A program made the position numbers and the translations under genes. Below, piece by piece: positions 32,758-44,700 of a stretch of DNA of 64,000 bases. Position 1 is the first letter of the stretch; each line of letters begins with the position of its first letter. Origin of the DNA: Chinchilla lanigera (taxonomy: Eukaryota; Chordata; Mammalia; Rodentia; Chinchillidae); NCBI RefSeq assembly GCF_000276665.1, contig NW_004955469.1, forward strand, positions 8,839,639 to 8,903,638, in the 5' to 3' direction. The notes beneath the pieces are model-generated. The model ran no database searches. It was given only the letters and a program-made list of their open reading frames with translations, and was not told the DNA's origin.

Positions 32758-35700
32758 GTAACGCTCTTGTTTGCCAAAGGTAGCTTCTGTGCTTCTTTAT
32801 TCTGCTTCTGGGGCTGCTATAGATAAGGCCTCCATGAATGAGTGTGCCCATTGCATTGCTACCACATAAAGGGTATCTCTGGAGTGTGCTGTGGCAGCTG
32901 GAATAAGGATTTCCAGCTGAATGTCAGAGGAAGTTTTAAAGGAGGCATTTAAGTCTGTTTTGCTGGTCATATCACTTACTGATATACCCAGGCCAGAAAC
33001 TAATTTTATTTTTTATATTTTTATGCCATGTAACATGGACTTAGAAGAAGGCCGCTGATATTTGTGAAGTGGGGAAGGATTGGTTTGGTGCGTTCATTTA
33101 TGCATGATAAGCTAAATTAAATCCCCAAAGTCTGTGATAGATTATAAAATCACCTTTATAACCTAACTGATCTTAATGGCAGAGATTGCAAAAGCTATCT
33201 TTTATTATCTCTTCCAGCTTATTCATTATTTTTTAAATAGCTTGAAAAGCACTAGTGGGTTCTCTTTTCAGTGTGTGTTACCTCGGATAATATTTAACAT
33301 CTACTGAGCAGGCCCTAACTATTGTATTTTCCTGACTGCAAAATATGAAAATTCAGACCTGTGAAACATGAATCAGGAGAGAAATGTATTTTGCAGAAAG
33401 AGCCAAAACTGGGTTCTTTCACTGTTCCTCTGTGCTCCAGAAGCCTCTGTCATTGCTGTCATTTCCCTTCATTGTAATGATCTGTCACATGCCAGTCTTT
33501 CCCTGGACATCAGACCATGAGCCCATGGCAGACAAGGCCTGGCCTGTTCCTCTGCTTTCACAGAGCCTTCACTGACCTGGAGCTAGAGCAGCTGCCCTGT
33601 AAAGATCTGCTGAATGAATAAGTGAGTGTTGCTTATCCACCTGGGTTTCTGTACCCACTGGACATCAGATTTGCCTGTGAAGGTGTTTAAAATACAGAGT
33701 CAAATTGGAATCTCAAGGGGTACAAGTTCCCTACCCTGGCAGCAGCCCCTCTACTGTGTGATTTATGAAGGACCTGATCTCAAATGCATCCTGGGTGACA
33801 GAGATTCACCAGCTCCTGGCCCCTGGCTACAATCCTGTGTCTTACTTAGGCCCACAGCCTGAAATCCCCACACCCCTGTACCCTCAAATCTCACCTCCAC
33901 TCCGTCTGGAGTTCTCAGGGGACCCCTCCTGAGCTCAGGGCTCTCCTTCCAGGTTTTATTTCCTGCGGGCTCAGGTGTTCCTGCTGCTAGGCAGCAGCTG
34001 ATGACACCCCCTAACCCACCCCTAAGGAGCCTGGCTGGGGCTGCATAGCAGGAAGGGCAGGTCCTGTGGGCCCACTCATGCCAGGCAGATGGCCTGAAGG
34101 TGTCCTTGAGGTGAGGACATTTCCCTGTCCACTCCAGGGGCTGCAAAGTTGACCTTAGAAGGCTGAGTAGTGAGGTTTTAAATAGCTCGGGCCAGCCTAA
34201 GCTGAAGCAAAGATGCAGGCCTAATGCCCTGGCCTGTGGGCCACACCAGTCCACTCTCACCAGGACCAGGGAAGAGAGGCAGTAGGCAAATGCTTCCCTC
34301 TCCTGAGAACTCCCCCAGGGTCTGCAGGTGATGCTTTTCTAGTGAAGTGCGGAGCTGCATCCTCATAAACGTGGGTCCTCTTGCAGGATGCTCTGGTGGC
34401 AGTTGTCCCCTTTCAGAAGGCCACCATCCCAGCCCCAAGCCAGGCCTGTTTTGTTTGTGGTTATCGTCACTGTCGTTTCTGGTGAGAGCATGCCTACAGA
34501 GAAGTGTGCAGATACAGTGCTCCCTTGGTCGTTAATTGGTTCCAGGACATGAGACAAGTGCCAAAAAATGATGAGTACCAAGTTGTTTTGACTGGAAAGG
34601 GCAGCAAGTCATGAGCAGTTGACACTGACAGGGTCATCGAGTACCAAACAAACAAGTTCCAGGACAAAATTTGACGAGTTTCAAAGCAATTAGTACCAGA
34701 GCAGTCGGGTATCAGCAGTAAGTATAGAAAATTATCACAACTAAACCCGCCCCTGACAGTAAACCCAGTGTTACCACCACCGGGAAAGCCCTTCTCACCA
34801 AAGGAAAAGGTAACCACTATCATGACTTCTTTGCTTGTTTGTTTGTTTTGTGGCTGTTTGTTTTGGGATTTTTTAATTTTTTATTTTGAGAGAGAGTCTC
34901 ACTAAGTTTCCCAGGCTGGGCTTGAACATGGAATCCTCTGCCTCAGTCTCCCAGAGTACTAGGATTACAGGTGTAATCCACTGGCTCTACCCTAACTTCT
35001 ATAATATAGAGTTTTTTCTTTGTTTGTCTTTTGGTTTTTAAAATGAGGCCTCACTGTGTAGTCCAGGCTGGCCTTGAACTCTTTGTGATCCTCCTGCCTC
35101 AGCCTCCCAAGTGCTGGGATCATAGGCCTGGGATATACTATAGATTTTTAAAAATCACACTGTGACATAATTGACATACCATGTAGTTCATCTGTTTACA
35201 GTGTAAGTGTTAAGGCTGAGGGTTTAGCTCAGTGGTAGAGCACTTGTCCAACATGCACAAGGCCCTGGGTTCCATCTCCACTATCACAAAATTTCTTTAA
35301 AAAATAAAATGTAAGAATCAATGGTTTTTAGTATTTCATCATAGATTAGTTTTGTTTATTTATTGCTTTATATAAATTAATTCAAACAGTATGTTCTCTT
35401 GCACTGGCTTCTTTAACCCCCAAATTCATCTGTGCTCTTACATGTTGTTATAGTTCATTCATTTTCATAGCCTCATAGTATTCCACTGCATATACCACAT
35501 TGTATTTAGTCATTCTGCTATCAAAGGGCATTTAGGCCTTTGCTGGTTTAAGGTGGTTATGATCACTGTTGCTATTTCTTTTAGCAAACATGTATGTACA
35601 CATTTTGTTGGGCCTAGTCCTAGGAGTGGAATTGCTAGGTTATAGTATGACACACGTATATTTAGCTTACATACTACAGCCAAATAGTTTTCCAAACTGC

Positions 35701-38700
35701 TTATGACAATTTATATTCCCAGCAGTTGTATAAGAGAGGCCACAGTATTTCACATCAGCGTGACTCTGATAACCACACCAGTCCGTGCTGGGGTCCTTTC
35801 TGTAGTATATTAGGACTTGTATTAAAAAAATATAGCTCAATAGTTACTGCTCCTGCTTTGGGGAGATCTTTCATCCAGGGCCAGATACCACAGTGTCACT
35901 ATGCTGTCTACCAGCCTTGCAGAGGGCAGATTGGCTTTCTTTACTTTATTTTCCACACTGTCATCTGCTAGGGCCTCGTTAGCCAGAAGTGACAGGTTTT
36001 CCCCCGGGAGCCTTTTGCTCGTATAGCTGATGAAAAGCTCTGCACACATATCTTTGTGCAAGGTAGTGAGTAACTCTTGATCTTTACCAGCTTCTCAGCC
36101 ATGGGGGCAGCCACCTCCAGAAAGCATTCAAAGTTCCCTGTGTAATTGATTGTAGAAACCCTGACCTTCCAGGGTCTATAGGCTTGAGCTGCCTCAGGCA
36201 CCCCCGACTCCATGTCAGGCATCGTTGTGGGATATTTAAATCACAGACCCCCAAACCACCCTGGATGCTGGAGTCACCTAAATGGACCCTTTGTTATATC
36301 TATCCCCTAGGCAAGATCATACCTGGTCCTTGTGCACCAGCCTTGCTATTGCCCTCTGCTTAGGTAACACAGCCCCTGACCCAGCCTACTCTGGACCCCT
36401 TGAGTAGGAATTGTGTCTCAGACCTCCCAAGAGACTCCCTGCCCAACCTCCATCTCCACATTGCTGTTCTGCAGCCAAACTCTTTGGCTTCCTATTTCCT
36501 GTAGTTCCTGGGTATCTCAGGGGGAGAGAAAATGCTCCACTGTTGAAATGCTGGTTGATGGGGACTCACAGGATTAATTATTCACACCACCTTGGCACTG
36601 GGGAAAGGATGCATGCACCCTATAGATCGCCACCAACTTGCTCAGCTCACACCTAAAAAGGCTGATTCACTGCAAGCATCTGGGTTTATATCAGAATAAT
36701 AACCCCAAGGAAAAGCTCACTGAGTGATTAGCCAAGAGGGAAAAAAGGATCAAGTTGTGCTTGGTAGACAGATCTGTCAGGTCTTGAACTCTGCACCCCC
36801 TCAGCTTTTGCATGCTTGTCGATTTGGCAGCAGCAGCCAGAGCTGGAGGAACAAAACAGTTGAAAGCCTGGCTTTGCATAGGAGAGCATCTGGGCTTCCA
36901 TTGTATTCAGTCTAAAGAGATTTCTCCCAAGCACTTCAGCAAATGCCTCATGCGCCTTCGCCTCTTTCTGAGGCCGTGGCAGGCTCTGCCTGGCTCCCCT
37001 GCTCACTGCCTGGGTCACTTGGTCACTTGCTTGTCCTCCCTGCCCCAAGCACCACCACCCCAGTACCCTCAGCCTGCAGGCCCTGCCCTGCAAGGCCAGA
37101 AGCTGTGTTTCCAGAAGATGCCAGGACTTGCTAACAATACAGGTCTCATTGGAGGCAGAAGTTCTCCATGGGAGAGACAGGGTGAGGGCTAAGGGAGGGA
37201 TCTACTGACTCAGCTGAGTTGGTAAAGGTCTGGGCCTTCAGCTGGGTTGCAGGACCTTGTGTTAGTATTCCGCTTAACGTGCATAGATCCATGTATTCTT
37301 TTGTGTGTCTCTACTGTTGCACCCAAAGAATGTTCAGATGGGCTCTTGACCACCATAAGCCACTGATTGTGAAGAGCAGATGAAAATACTAGAATCACAG
37401 AGGAAGCAGGCATATACAACTGGAAAAAGCTTCCTGCCTGCCTTTCCTGGCTCCTCTCCTCCAAACATATTTCAAGAACCTCGGTCTAAGCTGTAGGTTG
37501 AAATTCTAAAGATTTTCAACCCTTAGAAGCAAATTACATTAGAACTACTTGGGGAATGTTTAACAGATACCCATGTCAGGTCCCAACCCAGACCAATTAA
37601 AGCAGTGTCTCTAGGCCTGTCTCCTCCCCCATCAGTATTTTTAAAAAGCATCCCTGGCAATTCTAATCACTGGCAGAAGGATTATTCAGGAACCTTCCTG
37701 GCTGTTTATGTCCTGGCTGCAGCCTGGCACCCATTCGATCTTGCCTTATATATCAAAGCTCACAGCTGAATCCCCTTTGAAAGCATAGGCCTGCCGTGCC
37801 TTGCCCTGCTGGTCTTATTTGCTTCCCTCTTTCCATTCACATTCCAGAGACCTAGAATTAGGCTCCCTGGGGCTAAGTGCCCCTGATGGGACATTCTGCC
37901 CTTCTGTCTCTACCCCATAGAAATCACCATGGAGACAGAAGTTGGCAGTGGTAGAGATGTCATCAGACAGAAGATTGCCTGGGGCTGGCCCACTCCTTGC
38001 TTGTGCCAGGGGCTGTTCAGTCATGGAGATAGGGTCCCCCGAACTTCAAGTCAACAGCAGTAGGCCTAGGGCAGTAATGGTGCCCCTTTTAGAGCCTTCA
38101 TTGATGACAGCTATAGGTTTGCCAGCACTGAGCTAGGGATATTCAATGGCATGGGCTAGGATGGCCTGCCATGTCCCCTCCCCAGTGGAAGCTCCTGGCT
38201 CTCCCTGCCTTTCTCATACCATAGAGGACCCTGTCCAATGCATCGGCCCTGACATACGCCAGACTAACATACAAATGAACTCCCTTCGGTGCCCTCCCTG
38301 CCAACATCCTTACCAAGGATCCCATTTACCCAATGGGTAGATTGCTTTTGCCCCTGAAATGTTTTCCTTTGGAATTAAATGCTTTAATTAAAACCTTTGA
38401 ATGCTGCTCACTTCCTTTCTCCTTTTTCTTAGACTCTAGTATTCTGTCCATTTCTGTTTAATTTTGGTCAGTCTTTCCAGGCTTTAAGCTTTGCAACAAT
38501 ACTTTCTGCTTATGAGGATCCAGACTTCTTGCTTGTTAATTGAGTTTCCCAAGTTTATGTATTTCTTCATTGCTCTAAAAACTTGGAAGAGCCTTAGAAT
38601 GCAACATCCACATACACACAATAGGGGTCCCACAGAGGATGAATGAACCGGTCCCAGTGCCAGAGACAGTCTGGCCAGAGTACAGGTTACACAGTCAGGC

Positions 38701-41700
38701 TTCTTCACCAGTCCTCTCAGGATCTCCTAAAAACCCAGGACTGGTCAGTCACTCCTTTCAGACAGCCTGTGACCTTTTGGCTGGCCACATACAAATGCTT
38801 TCCTTGACACTCAATGGCCCTAAGCTTGCCCGAACCAGAGGAGGCCATTGTGGAACTGATACATGTTAGACAGAAGCTGATAGGCTCTCTGCCTACCTAA
38901 GACGGCAGCACCAGCAATACTACTGCCATCTGTACCTCTTAGCTGTACAGTTTGTGCCATTGTAAATGGTGCTTGTGAGGGCTAATGTGCATGACTAATA
39001 CTTCACATCATGGTACAGAATACACATAAAATAGCTGTCTGTCCCTAGGTGGGGTCTGCCTAATTCCATCCCAGGCCTGTCTTCCAGGCTCCTGGGTTCC
39101 TTCAGAAAAACCCACCTCCTTTGACTTCACAGTGAAATTCTCTACTATCTCAGGGCCCATGCTGCATGTGTCTGGCTCTGCCAGCCTGGCTCTGCGAGCC
39201 TGACCTCTGCCGGCCTTCTCTGGGCATCCATCCTCACCACCCCCCCCCCAGCTCATTTTCCTGGCTCAGCTGCTGTCACACCATCCTAGAGGCTGAGCAC
39301 ACACCGCGCAGGTGCTGCACTCCATCCTCAAAGCCAGCAGCTGAGATTCTCATCTTGAATCCCTCTGCCATGTCAAATCCCTGACCAGAATCTCTCTCAG
39401 TAGGAAGAGCCCTGCCCCTGGATGAGTTTGCCTGATTAACTTAGGCTCAGTACTGGTCAGGTCCCTTTTTTGAAGTCCCTGCTTAGGTCGTCCATGACCT
39501 GGTCACATAAACTTTCCCATCTACTCATGGGATCCCTCCTCCACTTAGTAGAAGGGGAGCCAGGAAGAAACCATACAAGGGTGTGGGTCATTAGCAATTC
39601 TTCTGCAGCCATATTTTGCCCTGGAACATTGTGCACATCAAAGTTGTTTTAACTACTTAAACCTGTTGAAGATTCCACATTTAAATTTTATAATCATAAA
39701 TCACCTAACCACTTTCACCTCCCAGCTGTCTCTCCAACTCATGCCATGGCCCCACCTGAGCAACTTCAGTGGCTCCCTATTGTCCAAGACAGCAAGTTTG
39801 GATTCCTGGATCTTCCCTCTCAGGCAGCTCCCAATGTGACTTTGCCCTTACCCTAGCCATCCAACTCTCATGGCACTTGCTCCCTGCATCGGCCCCTGCA
39901 CCAGGGAGATGGTTTTCTCAACATCCCCCATGAGTGGCATGTGCTCCCTGCTGCCATCTTCCCTGTCCCTCCCTGGAACCGTCCCCACCTCCCAAAACCA
40001 GTCACTCTGGTCACACTCCAGTGCATTCAGCTCCTGGAGCCCACTTCTCTCCAGCTGAAATTTGTTGTCATTCTGGGGCTTTGGAATTGTTTCCCCCTGG
40101 GATGAGTTTTTCTCAACTGAAGTTGAAGACTGAGGGGCAGAGAGCATGTTTTCTATTTAACTTGTGACTTCCCAAGGATGTGTGTACCCCTAAACGTACT
40201 GCAGACAGCTCCGCATTGCCTGTTGGTTCAGCATGGTGGAGAAGAGCAGAGACAGGAGTGTGAATTTCAGCTCTGCCTGCATTAGCTGTGTGATTTGGGC
40301 CATGTCTCCCTATTGTTCAATTTCCTCATCTGGAAAGTAGAGATTATAATAGTACTTTGTGTGCATTCATTGAGTTACTATTTATAAAGAAGTTAGAATA
40401 GTACTTGGTGCTTCTTAAGCATTATGTGAGTGTTAACTAAATCATGTTATTGAAGATGAACCCCTAGAAGATTCACTGTGCAGGTCCCTCATAAGCTTTC
40501 ACATTACACTGTTAAGCACTTCATTTAAGCATTTCATTTCTATTGTTAGGGTTCACTGTGTTTCCAATTTCAAGCAGAATCTGATAGTAATGGTGATCAA
40601 TTGTAGATGATGTCCTCTCTTTTTCTCTTGAAGCTCTGCAGGGGGTCAGGAGCTATTTAAAGATTTTCTGCCTCAAACCAGTTGTCTTGCTTAACAAAAC
40701 CTTGCTGGTAACTTTCATTCTACCTTTACATTAATTGGCCATCCAAAATGTAGGCCAGGCTGAGATCCCTCGTAGAACAAATGAGAGAGATCTGTCAGTT
40801 CTTGCACATTCTTACACCTAGTATTTGAAATAACCAGGCAGCTCCTCAGCTCCCAGGATAAAGAGTATTTGCAGAGGATTTATCAATACAAAGAGATCAT
40901 TGCATCTTGGCTTCAGAATGGAAACAAGCACACCACCCTGTGTGCAGCTTGGACATCTTTCTTACCTAGCACAAGCTCTGTATGTTGCTCTTATCCTCTG
41001 GAGTTTAAAAAAGAAAAAAAGAAGAAAAGGATACCACATACTGTATGTGCACTTCTGTGACACACGTCACACACAGGCGATGCGTTTTTCCTCCTCCTCT
41101 CCCCTTTTTTTCTTTTCTTAAAGTCTGAATATTTTTAATATTAAAAAAAATTTGAATATGTCTTTATGGATAATCCCAAAAAAATCTCAGTTGAAAATAT
41201 GTGTTCTCTCAAACCTCACTGAGGTCACCTGTGAAGTTGCCGTACTGCCGTGTTGAACATGAGGGGCCCATCTAGCACGGACCGTTGACAGACTGACAGA
41301 AGTGTAAATGGAGGATCTTTCCCCCAGTGTGGTTTCAGCTTTATTGTTCCCTCAGGTTTCACTGAGGCCAAATGTGTTTTTTCTGCTTCTGACTCTTTCT
41401 TATTTCTTGTTAATTAAAACTTAAAAGGTAAAAGGGTACTCAATTCGTGACTATGTAAAGGTAAAACTTTGAAACAACGATGGTAAGAGCTTTCTCTGAC
41501 CGGTACTTACTGTTCATTCTACACACTTAGACCTCCTCACACTCACGCATTTATGCACACAATTTTAGAGCTGGAAGGACCGTTAGAGATTAATGAATCC
41601 AAGCCTTAATCTATAGATAACTTTCTTGTTTAGATTTAAACTCTATGTTTAGTCTCAATTAATATTAAAAAATAAAACCAAATGTGCTATATGTTGGATA

Positions 41701-44700
41701 GCTCTGTTCTTGGGAAGAATACAAACAGAAAGTAGAAGGTCATAATTGGGTTATAATTCCCAGTAACCTGGGAAGCCACTCTCTTTTGTTTTTAATTTAT
41801 GTCTCTTAAAAACTAATTTGATTAAGGTATCATTCATATACAATAAGCAGCACATTTTAAAGTATAGTTTGATACATTTTTACATACATACCTTAAGCCG
41901 TTATAATTACTATAGTAAATATGTCCATTGAGGCACCTCCCCCCATCTGCAATTTCTTTCTGTCCCTATAATCTTCCCTTCCTCTTGACCCTGCTACTGT
42001 TCCAGGTGACCACAGATCTGTTTCCTGTCTTTATACATTAGTTTGCATTTCCTACCATTTCTGTATACTTGGAAGGGTGCAATATGTGTTCCATTTTGGA
42101 TTTAGTTTCTTTCCCTCAGTGTTACTAAGTTTTGGTCCATTATAGATAAAGCTACTGTGAACATCTACAGATACATATTGTGGGGACACAAGCTATCATT
42201 TCCTTTGGGCAGTCCTCTAGCAGTGGAATGTCTCAGTCATATGGTGAGTGTGTGTTTAGCTTTCTAAGAAATTGCCAGACAGATTTCTGCAGCAGTCATA
42301 ACAATTTATACTGCTGCTTCACAATCTTTGCTACCACTTATTATAGTCAGTCTTTTTAATTTAGCCACTCATTACTGTCAGTCTTTAGAATTTTAGGTTC
42401 TAATTGATGTGCACTGGTATCGCATTGTGCTTTTAATTTGCATTTCCCTAATGATTAATGCTGAATACTCTTACATGCTTGTTTGTCTCTGTATATCTTA
42501 GGTAAAGTATTTTCACATCTTTTGCCCATATTTTAATGTAGTTGTTGGTCTCTTTATCAGGTTGTAAGAGTTGTTTATGTAATCTAGTTACAAGTCTTCT
42601 GTTGAATGTATGTTTTGCAAATGTATTCTTCCAGTCTGTTACTTAACCTTTTCGCTTTCTTAACCATGTCTTCTAAAGTGCAAAAGTTTTTAATTTTGAA
42701 GTCCAGTATATTCATTGTTTTTTCCTCACATGCTTTTTGCAGTATAACAAGAAAACTTCTACTAAATCTGAGGTCACTGATATTTTCTCTTGTATTTTCG
42801 GTCTTGGCCCACTGTCTGTTGCTAAAACCAAATACCACAAACTGGATAATTTGTAAAGGATAAAGATTTATTGAGCTCGTGGTTCTGGAGTCTGGAAAGC
42901 CCAAGGGCACCACACTGTCATCTGGTAAGGACCTTCTCCCCAAGGATAACGTGGTGAAATGCAACATACAGCAAGACAGAACAAGATTGTTGTTCTTCCA
43001 CTTTTTATAAAGCCAGTAATACCATAATGGGACCCACCCTTATGCCTTCATCTAATCTTAATTACTTCCCAGAGCCCTGCCTCCAAAACCATCAATGTAT
43101 GAATGGAGAGATTAAGTTTCCATCATGAACTTTTGAGAGACTCCTTTTTTTCCGAGAAGTTCTATAATTTTAGCTTTTACGTTTAGGTCTATGATGCATT
43201 TTAAGGTGTGTTTTTTTATTTTTTATTTTAAGACCAGGTCTCATTAAGTCATTGTGTTGCCCAGGCTGGGCTCAAACTTGCAGTCCTCTTGCCTCAGCCT
43301 CCCAGAGTCCTATAACAAGAATACACCACCATGCCAGTTTAAGTTAATTTTTTATATGGCATTTGGTAAGGATTGATGTTCAATTTTTTTCTCATATAGC
43401 CAATCATTTGTTCTAGCATCAATTATTGAAAAAACTATCTTTCACCAAAAATCAGTTGACCATATATATATGTTCTGTTTCTGGATTATCTTATCTGTTC
43501 ATTTAGTGTATTTATCTATCTTTACAATAGAACTACACTCTCTTGATTACTGTAGCCTTATAAGTAAGTCTTGAAAGCAGGTAGTGGAAGTCCTCCAACT
43601 CTGTTCTTCATTTTCCAAGTTCTTTTGGACAATCTATGTCCTCAGAAGCAACCATTTTTAGTTCAGGCTCTCTTCTATACTAAAAATTTAAGAAAACTGT
43701 GCAAGTAAATGAATGAAGCACCTGATAAACACGGTAAAGGCTTAGCATGATGCCCTCCATTTGCCCAGAAATTAAGAATTTTCTTTAAAACTTCTCAAGT
43801 TAATTGGAGGGGAAAAAAATCTATGATATGATTATAGGTATTGATATACTAGGTATGATCAAAATTTATAGTGAATGTTTAAATATAAATTTTATTATGG
43901 TAAAAGACACATTGCAATTAACTCCCCTTAAAACAGTCCCCTTCACTTTGAACACTCTTATCCTATCATTCTTGCCACTTTCTGAAGCAGTTCTGGAAGT
44001 CTTTTTTGTCTTTATGAGGTATAATCAAAAATACACTCAATGTTCCTGCTGATACCATCCAAAATAGGCTTCTGAAAGCATTACAGTGTGTCCTCATCTA
44101 CCAATTCACCAGATCTGGCACTATGCAACTTCTGGCTCTTCCCCAAATCAAAATGACCATGAAAGGTAAATGTTTTTAATTGACTGAGAACACTGAGGCA
44201 GTCACGGCAGTGCAACTAAAGACACTCATGAAAGAGGACTTCCAGAACTGCTTCAGAAAGTAGCAAGAATAATGGGCTAAGTGTCTTCAGGCAAGGGGGA
44301 GTATTTTAAGAGAGATTAATGGCAATGTGGTTCTTTTACTGTGACAATTGTTTAAAAATGAAAACACCATATTTTTAATCACTTCTCATAAATGTATGGT
44401 TTTCACGTAATGTAAACTGATAACATCATGGGAAAGGATTTGTTCCGCTCCTTCTTTCCCTTATGTTTAGGGTCAATGGAGAGAAGATAGAGGTTAGTCT
44501 CAGGGTCCTGTGTAGACTACATCAGCATAAAACTGTTCCTGGAGTGAAATTCTAACCATGGAGGCATGACCACCCTTTCCTGTTCTCTCTAGCAGATTTC
44601 TATTTTTTTTTTTGGTAACTGTTCTTCCCACCAGGCCTGGGGTTGTAGCTTCTCTTTTCAGCTTTACTGCCTTGACTCTGTCTGTGTCAGACATAGCACA

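Larger units (their letters stand above)
41790..43660 (-). repeat. L1 ORF2/3' UTR, antisense, split by an LTR and a B1
   Basis: A single colinear antisense L1 runs from the 3' UTR ('CATTCATATACAATAAGCAG') through the ORF2 end ('TTTTAATTTGCATTTCCCTA', 'TTTTGCCCATATTTTAATG', 'AGTGCAAAAGTTTTTAATTT'). It is broken at 42810-43140 and 43205-43342 and resumes with 'TAGCTTTTACGTTTAGGTC' and 'AATCAGTTGACCATATATAT'. Confidence 0.85.

Noticed and set aside
32758..32826. Continuation of the first coding exon to the stop at 32824-32826
   Set aside because: The strong AAG|GTAACG donor at 32757 and the family alignment show that this is intron.
33763..34260. 165-codon minus-strand open frame
   Set aside because: GC-rich chance frame with no domain signal.
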